Shown here: one piece after another, positions 18,052 to 25,788 of the stretch
Position numbering within the stretch: the first letter of the stretch is position 1
How the letters are laid out: each line of letters starts with the position of its first letter
Source of the DNA: UBA7803 sp040219935
GTDB taxonomy: Bacteria; Pseudomonadota; Gammaproteobacteria; Pseudomonadales; Azotimanducaceae
Reading direction: 5' to 3'
NCBI GenBank assembly: GCA_040219935.1
Contig: JAVJUA010000048.1
Coordinates: 62,001-126,000 of the forward strand
Length of the DNA: 64,000 nucleotides
Program-made: the position numbers and the translations under genes
Notes under the pieces: model-generated
Databases searched by the model: none
What the model was told of the DNA's origin: nothing
The model's input: the letters and a program-made list of their open reading frames with translations, nothing else

Positions 18052-18615
18052 GTGGAGCAGACCGGGGAACACCGGATTGCCGCCAGTCGCGACGACGTCT
18101 GGGCGGGATTGAACGATCCGGCGGTGCTGGCGCGTTGCATTGACGGCTGCCTCTCGCTGGAGCGTACCGCCCCGGATCGCTTCGATGCCCGCGTCAAATC
18201 CAGAATCGGACCAGTCAACGCCACCTTCGACGTCGAACTCGGCCTCGAGGACGTGGTGCCGCCGGAGCGCTACACCCTCCGCGCTCAGGCCAAGGGTGGC
18301 GCGGCGGGCTTCGCGCGCGGCCAGGCCCATGTCGAGCTGACCGACGACGGCGACGGCACCCGCTTGCGCTACTCGGTGCAGGGCAACGTCGGCGGCAAGC
18401 TGGCGCAGGTGGGCTCGCGTCTGATCGACGGCGCTGCCCGCAAGATGGCCGATGACTTCTTTTCCGCTTTTCAACGCGAGCTCGGCGGCGCCCCGGCGCC
18501 GGACACGGCAGCTGCCGCCGTTCCCGAGGCGCGTTCGTATCAGACCGGCGGCACCTGGAAAATCTGGCTGGCGGCGTTCGTTGCCCTGCTGCTGGCTCTG
18601 CTGTTCGCCTGGTAG
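18052..18615 (+). CDS. CoxG-like SRPBCC protein with C-terminal membrane anchor
   Basis: A 187-residue protein starting at a GTG directly preceded by GGGAGGA; no ATG fits as well. Residues 1-145 form a START/SRPBCC domain like carbon monoxide dehydrogenase subunit G: the opening TGEHRIAASRDDVWAGLNDP and the strand VQGNVGGKLAQVGSRLIDGAARKMADDFF are typical. After a flexible Ala/Pro linker, residues 168-187 form a single membrane helix. CoxG-type proteins help attach or mature molybdenum hydroxylases at the membrane. It heads the cluster with the three enzyme subunits, 12 bases upstream of the small subunit. Confidence 0.85.
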   Translation: MEQTGEHRIAASRDDVWAGLNDPAVLARCIDGCLSLERTAPDRFDARVKSRIGPVNATFDVELGLEDVVPPERYTLRAQAKGGAAGFARGQAHVELTDDGDGTRLRYSVQGNVGGKLAQVGSRLIDGAARKMADDFFSAFQRELGGAPAPDTAAAAVPEARSYQTGGTWKIWLAAFVALLLALLFAW

Positions 18616-18627
18616 GGAGGCACCCTC

Positions 18628-19116
18628 ATGAAGCTCACGCTTACGGTCAACGGTGACGCTCATACCCTCGACGTTGCCCCCAACACGCTGCTGGTGGACG
18701 TGATTCGCGAGCACCTGCATCTCACCGGAACACACGTCGGCTGTGACTCCAGCCAGTGCGGTGCCTGCACCGTGCACCTGGATGGGCGTGCGGTGAAGTC
18801 GTGCACCGTGCTGGCTGGGCAGGCGGCCGGTGCGCGGGTAGTCACCATCGAAGGCATCGGCGGACCCGGACGCCTGCACCCCATGCAGGAAGCCTTCCGC
18901 GACCGGCACGCACTGCAGTGTGGCTTCTGCACGCCAGGCATGATCATGGCGGCCATCGATCTGGTGCGGCACGGTGACGGGCTCGACCGTCAGTCGGTGC
19001 GCCGCGGGCTTGAGGGCAACCTGTGCCGGTGCACCGGCTACCACCACATCGTCGATGCGGTTATGGATGCGGCGGCGGCCACCCGGGATGCGACTGCGGA
19101 GGTGGGCCATGACTGA
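18628..19116 (+). CDS. Molybdenum hydroxylase small subunit (2Fe-2S)
   Basis: A 162-residue iron-sulfur subunit of the xanthine oxidase family. The plant-ferredoxin-type cluster uses Cys39, Cys44, Cys47 and Cys59 (CDSSQCGAC...C). The second, helical cluster uses Cys98, Cys101, Cys133 and Cys135 (CGFC...CRC). It passes electrons from the molybdopterin site to the FAD subunit. Its stop lies eight bases inside the large-subunit gene. Length and motif spacing match CoxS/QorS/CutS proteins. Confidence 0.93.
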   Translation: MKLTLTVNGDAHTLDVAPNTLLVDVIREHLHLTGTHVGCDSSQCGACTVHLDGRAVKSCTVLAGQAAGARVVTIEGIGGPGRLHPMQEAFRDRHALQCGFCTPGMIMAAIDLVRHGDGLDRQSVRRGLEGNLCRCTGYHHIVDAVMDAAAATRDATAEVGHD

Positions 19117-21460
19117 GGCCGCCGCCGTCGGCATCGGTGCTTCGGTGCGCCGCAAGGAGGACGTTCGCTTCGTCACCGGCAAGGGCCGTTACACCGACGA
19201 CATCAACCAGCCAGGCCAGCTTTACGCCGTTTTTCTGCGTTCGCCGTATGCCAGGGCGCGTATCGACGCCGTGGACGCGGCGGAGGCGCTGGCCGTGGAC
19301 GGCGTGGCGGCGGTTCTCACCGGTCGTGACATGGCGGACGACGGGCTCGGCGATCTGCCCTGCGGGTGGCTGGTGAAGCAGGCCGACGGCACCGACATGG
19401 TGTCGGCCCCGCATCCGCCGCTGGCCCACAGCGTGGTCAACTACGTCGGTGAACCCTACGGGGTTGTGATCGCCCGGGAGCTTGAGATCGCGCGCCGCGC
19501 CGCGGAGCTGGTGGAGACGGAGTTCACCGAGCGCGAGGCGGTAGTGGATCCGGACCGCGCCATGCACAGCGAGGACATTCACGAAGGCGTGGTAGGCAAT
19601 CTGGCCTACCGTTGGACCCTGGGCGAGCAGGCGGCTACCGAGGCAGCACTGGCTGGCGCGGCACATGTGGTGCGACTCGACCTGGTGAACAACCGCCTGA
19701 TCCCGAACGCTATGGAGCCGCGCGCCGCCGTGGGGGTCTACGATCCGGGCAGCGGCGATCACGTGCTCTACACCACGAGCCAGAATCCGCATCTGGAACG
19801 GCTGGTGCTGTCGGCCTTCGTCAGGGTGGCGCCTGAGCACAAGCTGAGGGTGGTGGCGCCCGACGTCGGCGGCGGCTTCGGCTCGAAGATCTTCGTCTAT
19901 CCGGAAGAGACCACCGTCATCTGGGCCGCCCGGCGCCTCGGCCGGCCGGTGAAGTGGACGGCCGAACGCAGCGAGTCGTTTCTCACCGATGCCCACGGCC
20001 GCGATCACGTCACCCACGCCCAGCTCGGTCTCGACGCCGACGGCCGCTTCGTCGGGCTCAAGGTGGAGACGGTAGCCAACCTGGGTGCCTACCTGTCGCT
20101 GTTCGGCTCGTCGGTGCCGACCTATCTGTACGGCACGCTGCTGGCCGGCCAGTACCGCACGCCCAACATCTTCGTCGAGGTTCACGGGGTCTACACCAAC
20201 ACGGTGCCCGTGGACGCGTACCGCGGTGCGGGTCGCCCCGAGGCCACGTACGTCGTCGAGCGCATCGTCGAGGCGGCGGCACGCCAGCTCGGGCGCAATC
20301 CGGCCGAACTCAGACGTATCAACCTGATCCGTCCGGAAGACTTCCCGTACCAGACACCGGTCGCCCTGGTCTACGACACCGGCAACTATCAGGCGAGCCT
20401 CGATCGCGCTCTGGCGCTGGCCGATTACGCCGGCTTTCCCGCGCGCAAGGCGGAAGCCGCCCGTCGTGGCAAGCGCCGCGGCATCGGTCTGTCCTGCTAC
20501 ATCGAGGCCTGCGGCCTGGCGCCGTCGAAGCTGGCCATCCAGCTTGGCGCCGGGGTGGGCTTATACGAAAGCGGTGAGATCCGGGTGAACCCCACGGGCA
20601 ACGTCACCGTGTTCACCGGCACCCACAGTCATGGCCAGGGGCACGAGACCACGTTCGCGCAGATCGTCGCCGATCGCTTCGGTGTCGGCATCGACGACGT
20701 CGAGGTGGTGCATGGCGACACCGGCCGTGTCGAGTTCGGGCTCGGCACCTACGGCTCGCGTTCGCTGGCGGTGGGGGGCTCGGCGCTGATGAAGGCGGCC
20801 GACAAGCTGATCGCCAAGGGATGCCGCATCGCCGCGCACATGCTGGAGGCGCCGCTGGACGCGGTCGGCTTCGACGATGGCCGCTTCCGGGTCCGGGACA
20901 GCAACCAGTCGTTGGGTTTCGGCGAGGTGGCGTTCGCCGCCTACGTGCCGGCCAACTATCCGGAGGACCTGGAGCCCGGATTTTCCGAGAAGGCGTTCTA
21001 CGATCCGGAGAACTTCACCTACCCGGCCGGCACGCACATTGCCGAGGTGGAGATCGACGAGGATACCGGCGTCGTCGAGCTGGTCAGCTTCGTCGCCGTG
21101 GACGACTTCGGCAACCTCATCAACCCCCTCATCGTTCAAGGTCAGGTGCACGGCGGTCTGGCGCAGGGCATAGGCCAGGCGCTGTACGAGCAAGGCATCT
21201 ACGACGACTGGGGGCAGCTTCAGACCGGCTCGTACATGGACTACTGCATGCCGCGCGCCGACCACCTTCCCGACTTCGTGGTGGACACCACCGTGACGCC
21301 CTGCACCCACAACCCGCTGGGGGCCAAGGGCTGCGGCGAGGCGGGCGCCATCGGCAGCCCGGCGGCGGTCATGAACGCGGTCACCGACGCCCTGGGCCGC
21401 GAGGACATCGCCATGCCGGCCACCCCGGAAAAGGTCTGGCGGGCGCTGGCCGGACGCTGA
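19109..21460 (+). CDS. Molybdenum hydroxylase large subunit, CoxL form II type
   Basis: A 783-residue catalytic subunit binding molybdopterin cytosine dinucleotide. The opening GASVRRKEDVRFVTGKGRYTDD and the Gly-rich DVGGGFGSK are family hallmarks. The active-site loop at residues 370-376 reads AYRGAGR. True CO dehydrogenases (form I) have AY-x-CSFR there; AYRGAGR marks form II, whose physiological substrates are mostly unknown N-heterocycles, aldehydes or purine-like compounds. CO oxidation is therefore not supported. The catalytic Glu region near the C-terminus (AKGCGEAGAIGSPAAV) is intact. The order S-L-M after CoxG differs from the M-S-L order of classic cox operons. Confidence 0.93.
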   Translation: MTEAAAVGIGASVRRKEDVRFVTGKGRYTDDINQPGQLYAVFLRSPYARARIDAVDAAEALAVDGVAAVLTGRDMADDGLGDLPCGWLVKQADGTDMVSAPHPPLAHSVVNYVGEPYGVVIARELEIARRAAELVETEFTEREAVVDPDRAMHSEDIHEGVVGNLAYRWTLGEQAATEAALAGAAHVVRLDLVNNRLIPNAMEPRAAVGVYDPGSGDHVLYTTSQNPHLERLVLSAFVRVAPEHKLRVVAPDVGGGFGSKIFVYPEETTVIWAARRLGRPVKWTAERSESFLTDAHGRDHVTHAQLGLDADGRFVGLKVETVANLGAYLSLFGSSVPTYLYGTLLAGQYRTPNIFVEVHGVYTNTVPVDAYRGAGRPEATYVVERIVEAAARQLGRNPAELRRINLIRPEDFPYQTPVALVYDTGNYQASLDRALALADYAGFPARKAEAARRGKRRGIGLSCYIEACGLAPSKLAIQLGAGVGLYESGEIRVNPTGNVTVFTGTHSHGQGHETTFAQIVADRFGVGIDDVEVVHGDTGRVEFGLGTYGSRSLAVGGSALMKAADKLIAKGCRIAAHMLEAPLDAVGFDDGRFRVRDSNQSLGFGEVAFAAYVPANYPEDLEPGFSEKAFYDPENFTYPAGTHIAEVEIDEDTGVVELVSFVAVDDFGNLINPLIVQGQVHGGLAQGIGQALYEQGIYDDWGQLQTGSYMDYCMPRADHLPDFVVDTTVTPCTHNPLGAKGCGEAGAIGSPAAVMNAVTDALGREDIAMPATPEKVWRALAGR

Positions 21461-21471
21461 AGGAGCTCTGC

Positions 21472-22272
21472 ATGTACTCGTTCAACTACCATCGCCCCGA
21501 CAGTGTCGACGCGGCTCGGCAGCTCTTCGAGCAGGCAGAGGACGGCATCTATCTGGCAGGTGGCCAAACGCTCATCCCGACCATGAAGCAGCGCCTGGCT
21601 GCGCCCTCCGACGTGATTGATCTGGCCAGCATCCGCGAGCTGCGCGGCCTGTCGGTCGAGGGCGGAACGGTGCGGGTGGGCGCCCTCGTGCGCCATGCCG
21701 AGGTGGCGGCAGATGCCGACGTCCGCCGCGCGCTGCCGGCGCTGGCCGCGCTGGCCGGCATGATCGGCGATCCGCAGGTGCGCAATCGCGGCACCCTCGG
21801 AGGGTCGGTGGCCAACAGCGACCCGGCGGCCGACTATCCGGCTGCCGTGGTGGGCCTTGGCGCCACCATACGCACCAGCAGCCGCAGCATCGCCGCCGAC
21901 GACTTCTTTCAGGATCTGTTCGAGACCGCGCTGACGCCGGGCGAGATCATCGTCGGCATCGACTTCCCGGTGCCGCGACGGGCCGCGTACCGCAAGTTCC
22001 CCAATCCGGCCTCCCGCTACGCGGTGGTGGGCGTCATGGTGGCCGAGTTCGACGGCGGCATTCGGGTGGGCATCACCGGCGCCGCCGGCTGCGCGTTCCG
22101 GGGCACCGCCCTGGAGCAGGCGCTGGCCGAGCGGCTCGACCCGGCGGTGGTGGAGCAGGTGGAGGTGCCGGATGCCGGCTTCAACAGCGACCTGCACGCC
22201 TCGGCCGACTATCGCGCCCACCTGGTGAAGGTGATGGCACGCCGGGCGGTGGAGGATCTGCTGCAGCGATGA
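21472..22272 (+). CDS. Molybdenum hydroxylase FAD-binding medium subunit
   Basis: A 266-residue FAD subunit of the CoxM type. The flavin diphosphate is held by YLAGGQTLIPTMKQRL (about residues 24-39) and the TLGGSVANSDPAADYP loop (about 109-124). It hands electrons to the final acceptor. A GGAGC sequence precedes the ATG, which comes 11 bases after the large-subunit stop. The last codons overlap a small secreted-protein reading frame. Length is slightly shorter than typical CoxM (about 280-290) but all motifs are present. Confidence 0.93.
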   Translation: MYSFNYHRPDSVDAARQLFEQAEDGIYLAGGQTLIPTMKQRLAAPSDVIDLASIRELRGLSVEGGTVRVGALVRHAEVAADADVRRALPALAALAGMIGDPQVRNRGTLGGSVANSDPAADYPAAVVGLGATIRTSSRSIAADDFFQDLFETALTPGEIIVGIDFPVPRRAAYRKFPNPASRYAVVGVMVAEFDGGIRVGITGAAGCAFRGTALEQALAERLDPAVVEQVEVPDAGFNSDLHASADYRAHLVKVMARRAVEDLLQR

Positions 22273-22436
22273 TGCGGCGCGTGCTGTGGGTCCTGCCGCT
22301 GTGCCTGCTGCCGGGCGCACCGGCCCTGGCGCAACCGCCAGGCGGCGGCGCGGAACGCTGCAGCCCGGTGCGCCGCCCGGCCGGCTGCGTGCTGGCCGAG
22401 ATGCCCGCCGATGAGCCCGCGTCAGCCCTCGGATAA
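22269..22436 (+). pseudogene. Short secreted-protein ORF, probably the truncated 5' end of a lost gene
   Basis: A 55-residue reading frame starts at an ATG overlapping the CoxM stop (ATGATG). Residues 1-21 form a clean signal peptide (MRR, hydrophobic LWVLPLCLLPGAPALA, cleavage after Ala-Leu-Ala). The mature part is only about 34 residues, with Cys at 32 and 40. The final ten codons and the stop lie inside a direct repeat that marks the left edge of an inserted-looking block. The simplest reading is a co-transcribed exported protein (perhaps an electron carrier or maturation factor) cut off by that event. It could instead be a genuine small secreted protein. Confidence 0.5.
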
Positions 22437-22456
22437 CGTTCCTGAAGGCGCTGCAT
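22407..22456. repeat. Left copy of 50-bp direct repeat (displaced SDR 3'-end fragment)
   Basis: These 50 bases match 27363-27412 without gaps at 44 of 50 positions, including an uninterrupted GATAACGTTCCTG and AGGCGCTGCAT. On the minus strand the copy still encodes MQRLQERY followed by diverged residues, which is the C-terminus of the SDR protein at 27368-28141. Its stop codon has mutated from TGA to TCA. No other part of an SDR gene is present here, so it is an isolated 3'-end fragment. Confidence 0.75.
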
Positions 22457-22545
22457 TCCTGGAGAGCGCCACGGCGCCGACGAGACATCTTGAGGAGGCT
22501 CTGCGAGACTTCGAGCCTCCTGGCCGCGCGAGAAGGATCCTAGGC

Positions 22546-23442
22546 ATGGCGGAAACGCGTCGCGGCGGCAAGCGTCGCAATCCTGGCACCCACGGCCCTA
22601 TAGGCAGTGTCCGTGCTCGAATCGAATCGTTGCTGAACACCATGGCACCGACGAGTCGGCGTATCGCCGCGTACATCCTTGCCAACGGCGAGGATGTTGT
22701 ACACATGTCCGTTACCGAGGTCGCAGAGCAGGTCAAGGCCAGCGAGGGCGCAGTCATCAAGTTGTGCAAGCGGGTTGGCGCAACTGGGTTCCAACAGCTC
22801 AAGATCTCTCTGGCCCAGGATCTCGTCCAGCCGACGGAGTTCATTCACGAAGATCTGCAACGGGACGATGATGTCGCGGCGGTCATTCAGAAGATCTTCC
22901 ACAGCGGCGTGAATGCGCTAACGGACACCCTTGACGTCCTGGACCCCGTAGCGATGCAGCGGGCGGTAGAGCTGCTGTTGGCGGCTGAGCGCATAGAGCT
23001 CTATGGCATAGGTAGCGCTGCGCCAATCGTCGAGGATGCTCACTACCGCCTGTTGCGTATCGGGCTGAATGCCAAGGTCGTAATCGACTCTCACGTCCAG
23101 GCGATAAGCGCGAGTCTTTGCGGTCCTGAGGTCGCGGTGCTCACCGTGTCGCATTCCGGAAGCACGCTTGAGACGGTCAGTGCCATGCGGCTTGCCAAGC
23201 AGGCGGGCGCCCGGACGATCTGCATCACCAATCTGGGTCGCTCTCCCATTCAGGCATTCAGCGACGTGATTCTCTGCACGAATGCCAGGGAGACGAAGTT
23301 TCGAACCGAGGCAATGACCAGTCGAATCGCTCAGTTGTGCATCGTGGACGCGCTCATCGCCTGTCTGGCATTGGCTAACCACGATGAGGCTGTAGCCGCC
23401 ATACAGCACACATTCGACGTCCTTTCCGAAAAGCGCTACTGA
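22546..23442 (+). CDS. RpiR-family regulator (HTH plus SIS domain)
   Basis: A 298-residue regulator started at the ATG giving MAETRRGG, nine bases after AAGGA; an upstream in-frame start would run back into the repeat. The N-terminal HTH_6 domain (about residues 23-100) includes SVTEVAEQVKASEGAVIKLCKRVG. The C-terminal SIS domain (about 135-275) has the sugar-phosphate loop SHSGSTLETVSAMRLAKQAG. RpiR proteins sense phosphosugars or similar ligands and control uptake or catabolic genes. The neighbouring TonB receptor and peptidase are the obvious targets, and an inverted repeat lies in the gap before the receptor. Confidence 0.9.
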   Translation: MAETRRGGKRRNPGTHGPIGSVRARIESLLNTMAPTSRRIAAYILANGEDVVHMSVTEVAEQVKASEGAVIKLCKRVGATGFQQLKISLAQDLVQPTEFIHEDLQRDDDVAAVIQKIFHSGVNALTDTLDVLDPVAMQRAVELLLAAERIELYGIGSAAPIVEDAHYRLLRIGLNAKVVIDSHVQAISASLCGPEVAVLTVSHSGSTLETVSAMRLAKQAGARTICITNLGRSPIQAFSDVILCTNARETKFRTEAMTSRIAQLCIVDALIACLALANHDEAVAAIQHTFDVLSEKRY

Positions 23443-23491
23443 CCGCAAGGACGGACGATGGTTGTTCGTCGCGTTCAGGTCGTATACATTT

Positions 23492-23510
23492 CTCACTACC
23501 GGAGTATGAG
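23492..23510. promoter_or_regulatory. Inverted repeat upstream of TonB receptor gene
   Basis: CTCA-c-TAC at 23492-23499 and GTATGAG at 23504-23510 form an imperfect inverted repeat around CGGA. It sits in a notably AT-rich 109-base gap (23443-23551) that also contains GTAGTAAATAAATATTAC, a second weak dyad. Either could be the operator of the adjacent RpiR regulator and the site of the receptor promoter. No clear -35/-10 pair was resolved. Confidence 0.35.
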
Positions 23511-23551
23511 TGTAGTAAATAAATATTACATTCCTTGGGGAGAGATTGCCG

Positions 23552-25783
23552 ATGCGCAACTACAAGAGCCTTCTAACGATCGGCGCCCTCGCGCCGGTGC
23601 TGACCTTCAGTCTCGGCCCGCAGCCGGTCTGGGCCGCGGCGGGCGTGTTGGAGGAGATTGTCGTCACGGCACAGAAGCGGGAACAGCGGACCCGGGATCT
23701 CGGGATGTCATTGTCGGTGTTGGATCGCGAGACCCTCAATGAGCAGCGTATCCAGGGGCTCGACGACATAAGCCGAACCGTGCCCGCATTGGACGTGTTC
23801 CGTGGCAATGGCTCCAACAATCCGACGATCACGCTGCGCGGCATCGGCACGACCAACCCGTGGGTCAACAACAACCCGTCGATCGCGGCTCATGCGGATG
23901 GTGTCTACATGCCGGTGAGCAGCTACCTGAATTTCCCCATCTTCGATCTGGAGAGGATCGAGGTTCTGAAGGGTCCCCAGGTGGGCCTGTACGGTCGAAA
24001 CAGCACGGCGGGGGCGATAAATCTGGTTAGTCGGCGGCCAGAAGCCACGACCTCGGGGTACGTGGAAGCGAGCTATGGCAATTACGACGCGCTGGATCTG
24101 CAGGCGGCTGTGGGCGGTTCGATCAGCGAGACGGTTCAGGCCCGTGCTGCGACGCTGGTTCAGCGTGGTGGTGGCTACATGGACCGCTCTGGAACGGTCG
24201 GCATCTCGGATGGCTTTACCAGAGTGCCTGGGGTCGTCCCGGAAGTTCCTGCGATCGGGGAGACAGATGGATACGGTGATCGCGACGTCACGGCGGCGCG
24301 TGGTTCCCTGGCGTTCACGCCTGGCGACGGTGTCAGTGCGTTTGTGTCCTTGCACTATGCCAGAGACAAGTCGGAGGTCGTCGGCTCGACCAGTCTGAAT
24401 GGCGATGCGTTGCGGGTGTTTGCTCCTCCGAATCGGGACGCTTTCAACGACTACGACAATGTGGAGCCCGCTACCGATAGTGAGCAGATGGGCGGTGTGC
24501 TCGAGCTCAACTGGCAGATGAGGGACGTTCTGGTCACATCCGTCACCGGATTCGAAGCCCTGGATAGAAAGTACAACATTGGCGATTTCGTACCCCTCAG
24601 AGTGGCTGAAGCCAGCTTCGACGAGGAAGTCGACAGCTTCTATCAGGAGCTGCGTCTGGACTATCAGCCCAGCGACGACGTTCGTTGGCTGGTCGGCGCC
24701 TCGTACACCAGAGACGAGATCGATTACGCTCGGACGCTGACGGCTTTCGACCTGCTGCTGGGCGCGCTCGGCACGCGCTTCGAGCAGGAAGACGAGTCAT
24801 TCGCGGTCTTCACGCAGGCTGAATGGCGCATCGATCCAGCCTGGCTTCTGACTGCCAGCTTGCGATACACGGATGAAGAGAAGCGATACGACGGCGGCTC
24901 GTTCGACATCGATCCGTTCGGGGTTTCCCGAGTTGGTGTGGCTTTCCCCAACATCCTCCCCGATGGACTTTTCGACCGACGCAAGTACGACGATGACGAT
25001 CTGTCCGGGCGCCTTGGCGTTCAGTACGAGCCTAACGACAACGCGCTGTGGTACATCAGCGCTGCCCGTGCATTCAAGAGTGGAGGCTTCGACGGCTCGG
25101 GAATCACCGAACCGGCTTCCTTCGATCCGTACGGCGCGGAAACGGTCTGGGCTTACGAGGCGGGGACCAAACTCGTGGGGCATGGTGGTCGCCTGTCGTT
25201 CTCGGGCTCGGTGTTCTACTACGACTACGATGAGCAGCAGGTCCTCGCGCTCAAGGATCTGGGCTCTGGCATCGTGGAGGCCGTCATCCAGAATGCGGCC
25301 CGCTCAGAGATCTTCGGGCTCGATCTGGAGATCGACTGGTTGGTGACCCCTTCCTTGACGTTTTCAGCCACCGGCACCTTGCTGGACTCGGAGATCGTTG
25401 ATTGGGAAAGTGCAGATCCGGCCGAATCTGCGGCCCGCGAAGGCAATCAGCTGCCCGGTACGCCTGAGCTGAGCCTGAGTGCGTCCGCCAATTGGGAGCG
25501 TCCCATATCCCAGGGTCGTTCTCTCGGGGTTCGGGTCTGGGCATCTTATGCCGAGGGTGCTTATCGCGACATTGAAAACACGCGGCAGCTTCGCTCCGAT
25601 AGCTACACGGTTGCAAACGCGCGCGTGACGTTGTCTGATCCTGCCGGATGGTCTGTGTACGTCTTCGCCAACAACCTGTTCGATGATGAATACGTCACAT
25701 CGGTGCGTAGTCTGGTGGGAATGTTGGGCGCCTACTATGGGCCGCCTCGCATGTGGGGGGCCGGGTTCCGGTTCCAGTTGTAG
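23552..25783 (+). CDS. TonB-dependent outer-membrane receptor
   Basis: A 743-residue receptor. The start is the ATG with GGGGAGA eight bases upstream; a TTG two codons earlier is less likely. A signal peptide covers about residues 1-30, followed by the TonB-box-like EEIVVTAQKRE. The plug domain (to about residue 165) contains ERIEVLKGPQVGLYGRNSTAGAINLVSRRP. The remainder is a 22-strand-type barrel ending in aromatic GAGFRFQL. It imports a large or scarce ligand; the linked peptidase and RpiR regulator suggest a peptide, amino-acid or sugar conjugate. Codon use is less GC-biased than in surrounding genes, supporting separate ancestry. Confidence 0.92.
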   Translation: MRNYKSLLTIGALAPVLTFSLGPQPVWAAAGVLEEIVVTAQKREQRTRDLGMSLSVLDRETLNEQRIQGLDDISRTVPALDVFRGNGSNNPTITLRGIGTTNPWVNNNPSIAAHADGVYMPVSSYLNFPIFDLERIEVLKGPQVGLYGRNSTAGAINLVSRRPEATTSGYVEASYGNYDALDLQAAVGGSISETVQARAATLVQRGGGYMDRSGTVGISDGFTRVPGVVPEVPAIGETDGYGDRDVTAARGSLAFTPGDGVSAFVSLHYARDKSEVVGSTSLNGDALRVFAPPNRDAFNDYDNVEPATDSEQMGGVLELNWQMRDVLVTSVTGFEALDRKYNIGDFVPLRVAEASFDEEVDSFYQELRLDYQPSDDVRWLVGASYTRDEIDYARTLTAFDLLLGALGTRFEQEDESFAVFTQAEWRIDPAWLLTASLRYTDEEKRYDGGSFDIDPFGVSRVGVAFPNILPDGLFDRRKYDDDDLSGRLGVQYEPNDNALWYISAARAFKSGGFDGSGITEPASFDPYGAETVWAYEAGTKLVGHGGRLSFSGSVFYYDYDEQQVLALKDLGSGIVEAVIQNAARSEIFGLDLEIDWLVTPSLTFSATGTLLDSEIVDWESADPAESAAREGNQLPGTPELSLSASANWERPISQGRSLGVRVWASYAEGAYRDIENTRQLRSDSYTVANARVTLSDPAGWSVYVFANNLFDDEYVTSVRSLVGMLGAYYGPPRMWGAGFRFQL

Positions 25784-25788
25784 GACTG

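Noticed and set aside
18052..22272. Reading the cox-like cluster as aerobic CO dehydrogenase
   Set aside because: The large-subunit loop is AYRGAGR, not the AY-x-CSFR of form I enzymes.
22181..22456. A 91-codon minus-strand frame beginning with the SDR-like C-terminus
   Set aside because: Only the first eight codons resemble the SDR tail; the rest opposes the CoxM gene. It is a displaced gene end, not a gene.
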